The position numbers and the translations under genes were made by a program. A model generated the notes under the pieces. It saw nothing but the letters and a program-made list of their open reading frames with translations, was not told the DNA's origin and did not search any database. A stretch of 39,223 nt of DNA, taken from positions 1 to 39,223 of the forward strand of contig JAGRAZ010000012.1 of the NCBI GenBank assembly GCA_020434345.1. The letters are read 5' to 3'. Shown here piece by piece: positions 8,324-20,368 of the stretch (position 1 is the first letter of the stretch; each line of letters starts with the position of its first letter). Origin of the DNA: Bdellovibrionales bacterium. Its GTDB lineage: Bacteria; Bdellovibrionota_G; JALEGL01; JAGRMV01.

Positions 8324-9267
8324 GGAGTGGCTTTCTCGTATGCATCAATGACTTTTTGAACCAAGTGGTGTCTGACCACATCATTTTGTGTAAATTGTAC
8401 AAAACCAACGTCCTTAACATTTCTTAAGATGTGCAAGGCTTCTCTTAATCCAGACTGTTGATGTCGTGGAAGGTCAATCTGGGTAATGTCTCCATTGACA
8501 ACCATTTTCGATCGATCACCTAATCGTGTAAGAAACATTTTCATTTGTTCCTGCGTCGTATTTTGAGCTTCATCTAAAATGATAAAAGCGTCACTTAATG
8601 TACGACCTCTCATAAAAGCCAGAGGTGCAACTTCTATGGTTTCAGTTTCAATGAGTCGATGTGCCTTTTCAACATCCATCATGTCATAAAGCGCATCATA
8701 AAGTGGGCGAAGATAGGGGTTCACTTTTTCCGTTAAGTCACCCGGTAAAAACCCCAGTTTTTCACCAGCCTCAACCGCGGGGCGTGTAAGAATAATGCGC
8801 TTTACTCTTCTTTCCATGAAATGCGCAATCGCCATGGCCATCGCAAGGTAGGTTTTGCCTGTTCCAGCGGGACCATATCCAAATACAATGTCTTTTTCAT
8901 TGATGAGTTCGACATACTTCTTTTGCAAGTGTGTTTTGGGCGTGATGTGGAGATTTTTATTTGAGATAGGAACAGGAGAAAGAAAAAACTCCTTTAAATC
9001 TACGTTTGGGTTTTCTTCAAGGATACGAAGTGCAGCTTGAATATCCTTTGTTTTGATGGTGATGCCCTTTTTGAGTATCTCGTACAACTGCAAAAGAAAC
9101 GACCTTGCCTGAAGCCCAATTTTTTGGTCACCTTCAATTCGAAGGTGTGTACCTCGGGCAAAGATTTCAATGCCAAAGTGTTTTTCTATTAGTGCAAGGT
9201 GATTGTCATTTTCACCAAAAAGGTTTTTACAAAGGTCTATCTGATCAAGTTCAAGTTCAATGCTCAT
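8320..9267 (-). CDS. ybeZ: PhoH-like ATPase (YbeZ)
   Basis: This is a P-loop ATPase of the PhoH family. YbeZ partners YbeY in RNA metabolism, although its exact activity is not settled. Residues 1-100 form the KH-like N-terminal region seen in YbeZ proteins. The PhoH domain has Walker A GPAGTGKT (132-139), the TRPAVEAGEKLGFLPGD block and Walker B AFIILDEAQN (about 227-236). At 315 residues it is of normal length. It overlaps ybeY by four bases downstream and the preceding small membrane-protein gene by four bases, so it lies in the middle of a coupled operon. No pho-type regulation is visible. Confidence 0.93.
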   Translation of the reverse strand: MSIELELDQIDLCKNLFGENDNHLALIEKHFGIEIFARGTHLRIEGDQKIGLQARSFLLQLYEILKKGITIKTKDIQAALRILEENPNVDLKEFFLSPVPISNKNLHITPKTHLQKKYVELINEKDIVFGYGPAGTGKTYLAMAMAIAHFMERRVKRIILTRPAVEAGEKLGFLPGDLTEKVNPYLRPLYDALYDMMDVEKAHRLIETETIEVAPLAFMRGRTLSDAFIILDEAQNTTQEQMKMFLTRLGDRSKMVVNGDITQIDLPRHQQSGLREALHILRNVKDVGFVQFTQNDVVRHHLVQKVIDAYEKATP

Positions 9268-9638
9268 TGTGTGTCGCTTTTGTAAATTAGATCATAGTTT
9301 TTAAAAGTGGGTTTGTAAATCCAATTTTTATTTTTGGGGTGAATATGTAAATCTTCGAGTTTTCGAGGGTAATCATCCTTGGCTGAGTAATAGATCTGCA
9401 ATTGACTGATCATTTCAGACATATATTTCATGCCATAAATCGATTGAAAAGATGTGAGGCGTACTTGTTTTTGGGCATGTGACGGATCCCAACCATGCAT
9501 GGATTGAAGAAAGTAGGAACGTGGCTGCAAAGTAAAAACAATTAGATTTATAAATACAAAGAAAGTAACCAAAAAAAAGGGAACAGATCGCAGCACCCAT
9601 TTCATGAAGTTATTGTTTACTCTAGGACTTCTTTTCAT
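9264..9638 (-). CDS. Small single-pass membrane protein, pseudopilin-like C-terminus
   Basis: This protein of 124 residues has one N-terminal membrane helix (about residues 13-35) followed by a small periplasmic domain. Its last part (YYSAKDDYPRKLEDL, then KNWIYKPTFKNYDLIY) resembles the C-terminal region of type II secretion major pseudopilins, where a Tyr-Pro and Leu-rich segment precedes a short beta sheet. There is no prepilin peptidase site, so a pseudopilin role is doubtful. The start at 9638 is supported by GGGAG five bases before it. It overlaps the multi-pass gene upstream and phoH downstream. I cannot assign a function. Confidence 0.65.
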   Translation of the reverse strand: MKRSPRVNNNFMKWVLRSVPFFLVTFFVFINLIVFTLQPRSYFLQSMHGWDPSHAQKQVRLTSFQSIYGMKYMSEMISQLQIYYSAKDDYPRKLEDLHIHPKNKNWIYKPTFKNYDLIYKSDTQ

Positions 9639-10974
9639 ATAACTCCCGATTCTTATCAATTTTAGGTAAGGCCCAAAAAATTATAAGAGCTACACATAAT
9701 AAGCCGCCCCAAGTGTACGTCCAGAGGAAGTGGTACATTTCAAAAAAACGGACTGCATGAAACCAGCCAAAAAATAAAAAGGCCAAGGTGAAACTCACAA
9801 TTATGGCTGTTACAGGTCGCTCACGATCAAAAAAGTAGAATGAAGGAAATGTGTAGTAAAGAATTCGACGAATGATATCTAGGCGCTGCAATTTTTTCAG
9901 GTAGTTGAAGTAAAGCTTTGGAAAATTTTGAAGATCACGAATGATCATTCGTTTTGCATAATTTTCTCTTTTTTGAAAAATAAAAAAATAATCCCCAATT
10001 TGATTAAAAAGTCCTAAAATAAACATGACAAGCACACCAAAAAGTAAGGTTAAAAACAGTTGAATCTTATCTGATCGATAAAAAGTTCTTGGGTACATTG
10101 ATTGGTTAAAGTGCTCAAAGCTATCGCCACTTTGATATGCACGATTGGACTGATAGAGAAGATCATCTGCGGACATTGATACATGGATGTTATTTTGTAC
10201 TTCTTCTTGAAATTGAAAATACCTTGCGGGCGCTTCAAATGTGTAGGGTATGAGTGCGCTTAATCCAAAAAGAATTAACATGACATAGCGTTCGAATCGA
10301 TCCATAAAATACCATAATCCCCAACCCAAGAATGTGATGCCAAAAACCCATCCAAATGAAAGTGAGAGTGCGCTCCAAAGTAAAATAAGAAAAACGCCGC
10401 AGGCCATAGGACTTAACCAGACAAATCGTGAAGATATAAATTGAAAGATAAAGGGCATGTATTTGATCAGAAAAAACAAAACCATAACTGCAATGGTTAG
10501 AAGTATGGTGGAATACAAAATATGTGAAAAATAGGCGTATTGAAACATCCTGCCTTCTTTAAGTGCAAATTCCTTTTTTAATCCTTTGATGCAGTCACCA
10601 GCGCGTTCAACAATGGGTGTTTTGTTTCCGTATTGGCAGATTTGATAATAAGGGTTTGGTGAATAGGGGTCAAATCGTGTTGCATAGAGCCAGTATGGGT
10701 GATCTTTCATGTTGGAAGTGGCTTTTTGCGCAACAACTTTACTTAAAAGGAGTGATGAAATGGCGGGAAGAGCGTCAATTTTGTTTTCAAGTTGATACTC
10801 GTAAAGCGATGACAAAATGCCCAGTCCATGCTCCTGGGAGTGGACTTCAGTCTGAATAAAGAGGCGCCAGCTGTTTTGAATATCTAAGTCGATTTTTTCG
10901 TCACTTTGAGGTATTGAAGCAAGGGAAGATTGGGCAAAAAGCAGCCAAATCCCGAAAAAATACAAATGCTTCAT
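9622..10974 (-). CDS. Multi-pass membrane protein with signal peptide, function unknown
   Basis: I do not recognise this protein of 450 residues. The start at 10974 gives a signal peptide (MKHLYFFGIWLLFAQSSLAS). A periplasmic domain of about 120 residues with two Cys follows. Then come about five membrane helices, a second exported segment (about 255-300), and further helices ending in a basic tail. Longer readings run toward the divergent proS gene and would spoil the signal peptide. No Shine-Dalgarno is evident. It is the first gene of the run down to 5397, so it likely works at the envelope and is expressed with phoH, ybeY and lnt, but its role is unknown. Confidence 0.75.
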   Translation of the reverse strand: MKHLYFFGIWLLFAQSSLASIPQSDEKIDLDIQNSWRLFIQTEVHSQEHGLGILSSLYEYQLENKIDALPAISSLLLSKVVAQKATSNMKDHPYWLYATRFDPYSPNPYYQICQYGNKTPIVERAGDCIKGLKKEFALKEGRMFQYAYFSHILYSTILLTIAVMVLFFLIKYMPFIFQFISSRFVWLSPMACGVFLILLWSALSLSFGWVFGITFLGWGLWYFMDRFERYVMLILFGLSALIPYTFEAPARYFQFQEEVQNNIHVSMSADDLLYQSNRAYQSGDSFEHFNQSMYPRTFYRSDKIQLFLTLLFGVLVMFILGLFNQIGDYFFIFQKRENYAKRMIIRDLQNFPKLYFNYLKKLQRLDIIRRILYYTFPSFYFFDRERPVTAIIVSFTLAFLFFGWFHAVRFFEMYHFLWTYTWGGLLCVALIIFWALPKIDKNRELYEKKS

Positions 10975-11039
10975 AGAAAGAATAACTATCATAAATTTGT
11001 GACAAACGCACCGAAGATCCAAAAGAAGACACTGAGAAT

Positions 11040-12773
11040 ATGAGACGTACACAATATCTACTACCAACACAAAAAGATGACCCAGCTGGGGTTGAAATTG
11101 CAAGCCATCGGTTGATGCTCAAAGGCGGTATGATCCGTCAGTTGGCAGCAGGCATTTACGATATATTGCCGCTTGGTCTTAAATCCTTGCGTAAAGTTGA
11201 AGCCATTGTCCGAGAGGAAATGAACAAAGCAGGTGCGCTAGAAGTATCTCTTCCTTATGTGCAACCAGCTGAGCTTTGGCAAGAGACAGGAAGATGGGAT
11301 GGCAATGGCAAAGAACTTCTTCGATTTCAAGACCGCCATGGGCGAGATTTTTGCCTAGGCCCCACACATGAAGAAGTGATTACAGAACTTGTACGTGCAA
11401 ACATCAAATCTTACAAAGAACTGCCGATCAATCTTTATCAAATTCAACTTAAGTTTCGTGACGAAATTAGACCAAGGTTTGGTTTGATGCGTGGAAGAGA
11501 ATTTGTCATGAAAGATGCCTATAGCTTTGATGCAGATGAAAAGGGGTTAGATGAGTCCTATCAAGCAATGAAAAAAGCCTATCAAAACATTTTTGCACGA
11601 TGTGGACTAACCTATAAAAGTGTTATGGCAGATTCTGGAAACATTGGAGGCAGTGCTTCTGAAGAGTTTATGGTTCTTGCCTCAAGTGGTGAAGATGCGG
11701 TTGTATCAACCAAAGCAGGGGATTATGCCGCTAACATTGAAAAGGCACAAAGTGAAGAGTTTATCGCGCAACTTCCAAGTGAAAAATATACAAAACTTTC
11801 TAAAGTTGCAACGCCCGGTGCAAAAACCATTGATGATGTTTGTTCGCAACTTTCAATTGATGCAAAGGAAACGGTTAAAACATTAATTTATAAAGCTGAT
11901 GAAAAATATGTAGCTCTTGTACTTCCGGGTGATCGTCAAATTAATGAAATTGTTTTGCCCGGCGTTCTTAATGCAAAAAAAGTTGTACCTGCAACAGAAA
12001 AGGAAGTAGCCGAAATCACTTCCATTCCTTTTGGATCCTTGGGAGCGATTGATCTACAAAAGCATATACCAAAAATTTCTACGGTTGTTTTTGATACGTT
12101 GGTTCATCCTGGTCGACATTACACAATGGGCGCCAATGAAAAAGAGTTTCATTTTGTAGGTGCAAAGGCGGGCACAGACTTTGAAATCAAAAATGTAGCA
12201 CATATGCATCTGGTTCATGCTGGGGACAAACAAGTCGGAAGCGACCAAGCACTTCAAATTGATCGTGGCATTGAAGTGGGCCATATTTTTAAACTCGGAA
12301 CAAAGTACAGCGTAGATATGAATGCGATGTTCTTGGATGCGCAAGGTAAGCAAAAGCCCTTTATGATGGGATGTTACGGTATTGGCATTGGACGAACGCT
12401 CGCAGCAGCCATCGAACAAAACCATGATGAGTATGGCATGATGCTTCCGCCACAAATTGCTCCATTTGAGGTTGCAATTGTTGTTGTGAAATACAAAGAT
12501 GAAAAACAGCAAAAAGTTGCCGATGAACTTTATGAAAACTTGCAATCAAAAGGATTCGATGTGCTTTTGGATGATCGAGATACCAGTGTGGGCGTGAAAT
12601 ACAAAGATGCGGACTTAATTGGCGTGCCTATTTGTATTACAGTGGGACCCAAGGGCATTGAACAAGGTGTCTTAGAGGTTAAAATCAGATGGAAACAAGA
12701 AAAAGAGACCATCGAACCTGCACAGATTGAATCTTTTATAAGAAGTGCTTTTGAAAATGGAAAGAGAGTATAA
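11040..12773 (+). CDS. proS: Prolyl-tRNA synthetase (bacterial type, with editing domain)
   Basis: ProRS charges tRNA-Pro with proline in the cytoplasm. The class II motifs are clear: motif 2 in FRDEIRPRFGLMRGREF and motif 3 in GCYGIGIGRTLAAAIEQ. Between them, about residues 220-390, sits the YbaK-like insertion that removes mischarged alanine. The C-terminal anticodon-binding domain follows from about 470. The length of 577 residues matches the bacterial (E. coli-like) type. The gene is divergent from the membrane-protein gene at 9622-10974, with 65 bases between. purB follows after two bases, so the pair is probably one transcript. Confidence 0.97.
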   Translation: MRRTQYLLPTQKDDPAGVEIASHRLMLKGGMIRQLAAGIYDILPLGLKSLRKVEAIVREEMNKAGALEVSLPYVQPAELWQETGRWDGNGKELLRFQDRHGRDFCLGPTHEEVITELVRANIKSYKELPINLYQIQLKFRDEIRPRFGLMRGREFVMKDAYSFDADEKGLDESYQAMKKAYQNIFARCGLTYKSVMADSGNIGGSASEEFMVLASSGEDAVVSTKAGDYAANIEKAQSEEFIAQLPSEKYTKLSKVATPGAKTIDDVCSQLSIDAKETVKTLIYKADEKYVALVLPGDRQINEIVLPGVLNAKKVVPATEKEVAEITSIPFGSLGAIDLQKHIPKISTVVFDTLVHPGRHYTMGANEKEFHFVGAKAGTDFEIKNVAHMHLVHAGDKQVGSDQALQIDRGIEVGHIFKLGTKYSVDMNAMFLDAQGKQKPFMMGCYGIGIGRTLAAAIEQNHDEYGMMLPPQIAPFEVAIVVVKYKDEKQQKVADELYENLQSKGFDVLLDDRDTSVGVKYKDADLIGVPICITVGPKGIEQGVLEVKIRWKQEKETIEPAQIESFIRSAFENGKRV

Positions 12774-12775
12774 GT

Positions 12776-16222
<3,447 letters not shown>

Positions 16223-16231
16223 TAGCAATTT

Positions 16232-16313
16232 CCAACATTTTTATATTCTCTCGCTCCATGGCTCGCCCTTCGGGCTGCGCGTGACTTTCGCTCGTAGAAT
16301 ATAAAAATGTTGG
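16232..16313. repeat. 82-bp palindromic element with perfect 18-bp terminal inverted repeats
   Basis: The left arm CCAACATTTTTATATTCT (16232-16249) and the right arm AGAATATAAAAATGTTGG (16296-16313) are exact reverse complements. The 46-base centre is GC-rich, unlike its surroundings, and holds a small hairpin (GCCC-TTC-GGGC). No T-run follows, so it is not a standard terminator. It looks like a REP- or MITE-type element. Confidence 0.7.
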
Positions 16314-16376
16314 CAAGAGTGAGTTCTGAAATAGATAAGCAAATAAGGGATTGGGTGTAGGGTAAGGAAATGGACA

Positions 16377-16401
16377 AGGCAATGGCTTGCCTCCTATTTT
16401 C
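16377..16401 (+). terminator. Weak terminator-like hairpin before the dehydrogenase gene
   Basis: AGGCAA (16377-16382) and TTGCCT (16387-16392) make a 6-bp stem with a four-base loop, followed by CCTATTTTCTT. It could end transcription from the kinase gene. The stem is short and the T-run is interrupted. Confidence 0.4.
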
Positions 16402-16409
16402 TTAATTAG

Positions 16410-16438
16410 TTGATCGTATCGTGTCGATCATGTAATTT
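16410..16438 (+). promoter_or_regulatory. Candidate promoter with embedded operator-like palindrome
   Basis: TTGATC (16410-16415) and TAATTT (16433-16438) are 17 bases apart, and transcription would begin at about 16445, next to the ATG at 16446. Within the spacer region, TGATCG (16411-16416) and CGATCA (16425-16430) form a perfect inverted repeat with an eight-base centre, which suits a repressor site. The -10 match is weak. Confidence 0.35.
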
Positions 16439-16445
16439 TTCTACG

Positions 16446-17207
16446 ATGTCATCAAAAACGATTATTATTACGGGAGCTTCTGCTGGTATTGGACGTGCAA
16501 TTGGGGAAATGCTGGTCCAAGATGACCATCATTTGTACTTGCTTGCACGACGAACCGACAAAATAGAGGCATGGATTGATCAGATTCCTCCATCAAAAAT
16601 CAAAGCCACTGTTGAGATTCATCAAATTGATGTTAGCCGACAAGAAGATGTGGACTCTTTTTTTGATCAACTTGTTTCAGAAGGCGCTTCTATCAATGTA
16701 TTGATTAACAATGCAGGCTTTGCAGCTGGAAAAGATCCCGTCAAACTGGCAACCATGCAAGATTGGCAAAGCATGATGCAAACCAATTTTTTTGGCGCAT
16801 TTTGGGTTGCAAAGCGCACATTGCCTTTAATGCCAAAGCATGCTGGAAGCCGTATTATCAATGTGGGTTCGATCGCTGGTCTACAAGGCTACCCCGGTGG
16901 TGGTGGGTATTGTGCATCGAAATTTGCACTTAAAGCTTTCAGTCAAACGCTACGCTTGGAACTTCTTGAGGATGGCATCGGTGTTACAAGTATTGAACCC
17001 GGTTTGGTCGAAACTGAATTTAGCATGGTTCGTCTTGGAGATGAGCAAAAAGCAAAGGATGTATACCAAGGTATGAAGCCGCTGACTGCCAAAGATATTG
17101 CCTCGATGATTTATTTTGTTACAAATTTACCTGAACATGTGAATGTTGAGAGCTTGGTCACCATGCCGATGGCCCAAGCATCGGTCTTTCATGTTCAAAG
17201 GAAATAA
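16446..17207 (+). CDS. Short-chain dehydrogenase/reductase (YdfG-like)
   Basis: This is a classical SDR, an NAD(P)-dependent oxidoreductase of 253 residues. The cofactor motif is TGASAGIG (9-16), followed by NNAG (88-91), with the catalytic Ser142 and YxxxK at Tyr155-Lys159. The segments SIEPGLVETEFS and LPEHVNVESLV match the YdfG group, which oxidises 3-hydroxy acids and serine-like substrates, so that activity is possible but not shown. The ATG at 16446 places the Rossmann strand right after the start. No Shine-Dalgarno is seen; a promoter with a palindrome lies directly upstream. The gene ends three bases before the convergent rsmA stop. Confidence 0.88.
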   Translation: MSSKTIIITGASAGIGRAIGEMLVQDDHHLYLLARRTDKIEAWIDQIPPSKIKATVEIHQIDVSRQEDVDSFFDQLVSEGASINVLINNAGFAAGKDPVKLATMQDWQSMMQTNFFGAFWVAKRTLPLMPKHAGSRIINVGSIAGLQGYPGGGGYCASKFALKAFSQTLRLELLEDGIGVTSIEPGLVETEFSMVRLGDEQKAKDVYQGMKPLTAKDIASMIYFVTNLPEHVNVESLVTMPMAQASVFHVQRK

Positions 17208-17210
17208 TAT

Positions 17211-17993
17211 CTACAGCGTTTTTTTAAAAATTTCTTTGAGTTGATCAATGGACAAATCCTCAGGACGAAGTTGTAAATAATCTGCTTGTACGTTTGTTGT
17301 AGAGAGATCTTGATCTTTAAGAATGCGTCCTAAGGTTTTTCTTCTTTTTTGAAATAAGATTCGTATAAACGCTAAAAATTTTTCATCAATTTGTACATCA
17401 AGAGGTGTTAAACGAATGACTTGTGAATCAATATCAGGCTGAGGATAAAAACAACCGGGTTTTAATACAGGACCTTTTTCGACATTGCATAAGCTTTGAA
17501 TCCATACGCTCATACGACCATAAGTTTTAGATCCCGCCTTTGCAATGATTCGATCCACGACTTCCTTTTGTAATAGAAGAGTCATGTTTTGTATGCGCGA
17601 TCTTTGTGTAAGCAAGTGATCCAATATGGGTGTTGTAATATGGTAGGGAAGGTTGGCAACCACTTCAAACTTTTCACCCGGAAATATATCTTCAAGTTTT
17701 GTTTCTAAAATGTCTTGATGAATAAACAATGTATTTGAATTTTTATATGTTTCTTGAAGGTACCCAAATAATATCGGATCATACTCAACACCTATGTATT
17801 TTTTGGCATGCGCGCAAAGCACTTGGGTCATAGCCCCAAGACCCGGGCCGATTTCTAAGATGTTTGTTTTTGGACTGGGATGGGCAAACTCAAAAATACT
17901 TTTGACGTTGTTTTCATGCACCAAAAAATTTTGACCCCATTTTTTTCTTGCACGAATTTGAAGAGTTTGAAGTACGTGTTTAGGATGAATCAT
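17211..17993 (-). CDS. rsmA: 16S rRNA dimethyladenosine transferase RsmA (KsgA)
   Basis: RsmA dimethylates two adjacent adenosines in the 3'-terminal hairpin of 16S rRNA, late in small-subunit assembly. The family N-terminus RARKKWGQNFLVHENNV is present. SAM motif I is EIGPGLG (47-53) and the target-adenine motif IV is NLPY (114-117). The C-terminal helical domain includes the FQKRRKTLGRIL segment. It has 260 residues, as expected. Its start overlaps the tsaD stop by four bases, so the two RNA-modification genes are probably coupled. Confidence 0.96.
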   Translation of the reverse strand: MIHPKHVLQTLQIRARKKWGQNFLVHENNVKSIFEFAHPSPKTNILEIGPGLGAMTQVLCAHAKKYIGVEYDPILFGYLQETYKNSNTLFIHQDILETKLEDIFPGEKFEVVANLPYHITTPILDHLLTQRSRIQNMTLLLQKEVVDRIIAKAGSKTYGRMSVWIQSLCNVEKGPVLKPGCFYPQPDIDSQVIRLTPLDVQIDEKFLAFIRILFQKRRKTLGRILKDQDLSTTNVQADYLQLRPEDLSIDQLKEIFKKTL

Positions 17994-18976
17994 ATAAAAA
18001 TCGATCCATGGGAAGTTGGAACCAAATCAAGTGAAGCTTCGCCATTTTTTTGATAGGTGTAAAAACCTGCAGCTGCGATCATTGCAGCGTTGTCTGTGCA
18101 AAAAGATTTGGGCGTTAAAAAAAGTTGAGCAGGAAGTTCACCAAGCATCTGTCGAAACCGTTCATTGGAAGCAACACCGCCACAAACAAGTATATTTTGT
18201 ATTGATGTTTTTTCCATGGCAAGTGTAAGTTTATGGCAAAGAGTTGAAAATATTGTTTCTTGAAAACTTGCTGCAATGTTTTTTTTATTTTTTTCATCAA
18301 GCGTACCTGCAGATAAAAGATGTGTTCGAAGTGCATTTTTAAGACCACTAAAGCTCATGTCGATAGAGTCTTTCATGGCAGAAGGAAAAGAAATCGACAA
18401 AGAGTCGCCTCCTTTGGCGCATTTTTCAATGGCAGGTCCGCCGGGAAATCCTAAGCCCAAAAGTTTTGCTGCTTTGTCGAGTGCTTCTCCTGCAGCATCG
18501 TCGATCGTCTTTCCCAATACGATAATGTCATGTTGACTGTTCATTTGTACGATGGTTGTGTGTCCGCCTGATGCAATCAAGGCAAGTAAAGGGTATTGTG
18601 GTTTTGGGTCTTCCAAAAACGCAGCCATCAAGTGACCATAAATATGATGAACCTCAATCAAGGGTTTTGATAATGCAAAAGATAGGGACTTGGCGAATGT
18701 GACTCCTGTCATGAGAGCACCAATTAAACCCGGTTTGGCTGAGACTGCTATTGCATCAATTTGCTTAGAGCTAAGTTTCGCTTGAGATAATGCCTCAGCA
18801 TAGACTGGAAGGAGTTTCTGCACATGACTACGTGAAGCAATTTCAGGAACAACACCTCCGTATGGCGTATGCTCTTTGATTTGAGAATAAAGGACTGAAG
18901 ATAAAAGGTTTGTGCCATCCTCCACGATGGCGACCGCTGTTTCATCACAGCTTGTTTCAATGCCAAGAATCTTCAC
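17990..18976 (-). CDS. tsaD: tRNA N6-threonylcarbamoyladenosine transferase subunit TsaD
   Basis: TsaD transfers threonylcarbamoyl to A37 of ANN-decoding tRNAs, together with TsaB and TsaE, which are not in this window. The start MKILGIETSCDETAVA is the family N-terminus. The metal-binding pair His111/His115 lies in VHHIYGH, and ASGGHTTI, GFPGGPAIEK and the CGGVASNERFR segment follow. The protein has 328 residues, normal for bacteria. It is followed by rsmA with a four-base overlap. The cpoB gene lies 69 bases upstream on the same strand, without an obvious terminator between. Confidence 0.97.
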   Translation of the reverse strand: MKILGIETSCDETAVAIVEDGTNLLSSVLYSQIKEHTPYGGVVPEIASRSHVQKLLPVYAEALSQAKLSSKQIDAIAVSAKPGLIGALMTGVTFAKSLSFALSKPLIEVHHIYGHLMAAFLEDPKPQYPLLALIASGGHTTIVQMNSQHDIIVLGKTIDDAAGEALDKAAKLLGLGFPGGPAIEKCAKGGDSLSISFPSAMKDSIDMSFSGLKNALRTHLLSAGTLDEKNKKNIAASFQETIFSTLCHKLTLAMEKTSIQNILVCGGVASNERFRQMLGELPAQLFLTPKSFCTDNAAMIAAAGFYTYQKNGEASLDLVPTSHGSIFI

Positions 18977-19045
18977 GAATCTTACCTATCATTTGTCATA
19001 AAGGGGTGCAAGAGGGCGTCAGATGTGTAAAAACGGTTTGGTTGA

Positions 19046-19792
19046 TTATATTTTCTTAATTTCGTCTTGCGCTTTTTTCTTTGCAGCATGTTTGGGGCAA
19101 AGCTCTACAGTTTCTTCAAAAAACAATTTTGCATTTTTGGTATCACCTAGTTTTACAAAAGAAAGACCTTGGTGGTACCGAGAGTCGCATGCTTCGTCTG
19201 ATTTGGGGCTTTCATCCACGACTGTTTGAAAGTTTTGAATTGCACGTGGATAATCTTTTTGGCCAAAGTAAGCAGTAGCAAGTGCGTGTTGCGCTTGTAG
19301 TTTTTTTGAATCTTTAGGGTTTTTTTCTAACCATGCATTAAGGTCTTTAATTGTTTGAGAAAGATTTGTGCCATCCATAGCATTGGCAATCATCATATCA
19401 AAATCGTCTTTGTGTGCGTCTGAAGTTGTGGGCGCACTCACACTTCGAGCAATGTCTGCAGTTGAAGGACGGCTATCGCTCGCTGTTTTTGGTTGAGATT
19501 CTAGAACAGAAATACGTGCATCAAAATCTTGTGCAAATTGTTTATTTTGATCACGAAGTTGTTCAATTTCATATCCTACAACTTCTAGTTTCCCTTTTAG
19601 TTGGTCAACTTGTTCTTGGAGGGCTGTAACAGTCGCATTGGTGTCTGCAAGTTTTTCAGAAGTTGAAACGCGATTGTTTGTAGGAGTTTGTCGTACTTGA
19701 TCATCGGAGGTGGTTGGAGGCGGAAAATTGCAATGGGTTAGAAAAAGAATTCCAACCAAAACTACAAAAATCTGCCTCAACCACTTCATCAT
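19046..19792 (-). CDS. Tol-Pal system protein CpoB/YbgF-like, TPR lipoprotein
   Basis: This is a periplasmic protein of the CpoB (YbgF) type, which links the Tol-Pal machine to peptidoglycan synthesis at division. It has 248 residues with an N-terminal coiled-coil stretch (about 45-100, heptad-like Leu/Val/Glu/Gln) and about three C-terminal TPR units (for example QHALATAYFGQKDYPRAIQNFQ and GLSFVKLGDTKNAKLFF). Unlike E. coli CpoB, the signal peptide ends in a lipobox-like FLTHC, so it may be lipid-anchored. Two adjacent ATGs (19792, 19789) and a TTG at 19801 are possible starts. It follows pal by 24 bases, as in other Tol-Pal clusters; tolQRAB are not adjacent. Confidence 0.85.
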   Translation of the reverse strand: MMKWLRQIFVVLVGILFLTHCNFPPPTTSDDQVRQTPTNNRVSTSEKLADTNATVTALQEQVDQLKGKLEVVGYEIEQLRDQNKQFAQDFDARISVLESQPKTASDSRPSTADIARSVSAPTTSDAHKDDFDMMIANAMDGTNLSQTIKDLNAWLEKNPKDSKKLQAQHALATAYFGQKDYPRAIQNFQTVVDESPKSDEACDSRYHQGLSFVKLGDTKNAKLFFEETVELCPKHAAKKKAQDEIKKI

Positions 19793-19816
19793 TGTTAACA
19801 ATAAACGCGTATAGGG

Positions 19817-20350
19817 TTATCGCTTGACCAACTCTGCACGTCTGTTTTTAGACCATGCATTTTCATTTTCGCCAGTCATTGCTGGGCGCTCTTCACCGTA
19901 GCTAACTGTTCGTAGTTGGCCGTTGCTAACGCCAAGGGTTAGAAGATAGTCATACACAGCATTGGCACGACGATCACCAAGCGCTAAGTTGTACTCATTG
20001 CTTCCACGCTCATCACAATGACCTTCGATAGAAAGTTCAAAGGTATCGATTGTTTTTAGTGCGGCAGCAATTTTTTTAAGATCTGCGCGATCTTGTTTGC
20101 TGATACTAGATTGGTCATAACCAAAGTAAATTGTGGTTAGATTTTTCAAAACTTGTTGTGCTTCTTCTAAAGAAAGCTTTCCAACCGTCATATCATCGAG
20201 GTTTTCTTCTGACATGCTTTGCGAATCTGAAGCCGCATCAGAAGCTTGGTCTGCTGTAGAGCTTACATCTTTGTTTTTAGAACAAGCTGCAAGTCCAAGC
20301 CCCAAGGCCAGTACAAACGATAAAAAACCGATTTTTTTTAACTGATTCAT
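19817..20350 (-). CDS. pal: Peptidoglycan-associated lipoprotein Pal
   Basis: Pal tethers the outer membrane to peptidoglycan as part of the Tol-Pal complex. The start at 20350 has AAGGAG eight bases away and gives a lipoprotein signal with lipobox GLAAC; the frame upstream of it has no family match. A Ser/Asp-rich linker precedes the OmpA_C domain (about 70-177), with the peptidoglycan-binding segment EGHCDERGSNEYNLALGDRRA. The length of 177 residues fits. It is followed directly by cpoB. A 13-base palindrome lies between the putative promoter and the ribosome site. Confidence 0.95.
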   Translation of the reverse strand: MNQLKKIGFLSFVLALGLGLAACSKNKDVSSTADQASDAASDSQSMSEENLDDMTVGKLSLEEAQQVLKNLTTIYFGYDQSSISKQDRADLKKIAAALKTIDTFELSIEGHCDERGSNEYNLALGDRRANAVYDYLLTLGVSNGQLRTVSYGEERPAMTGENENAWSKNRRAELVKR

Positions 20351-20368
20351 TCTTATTCTCCTTACAGT

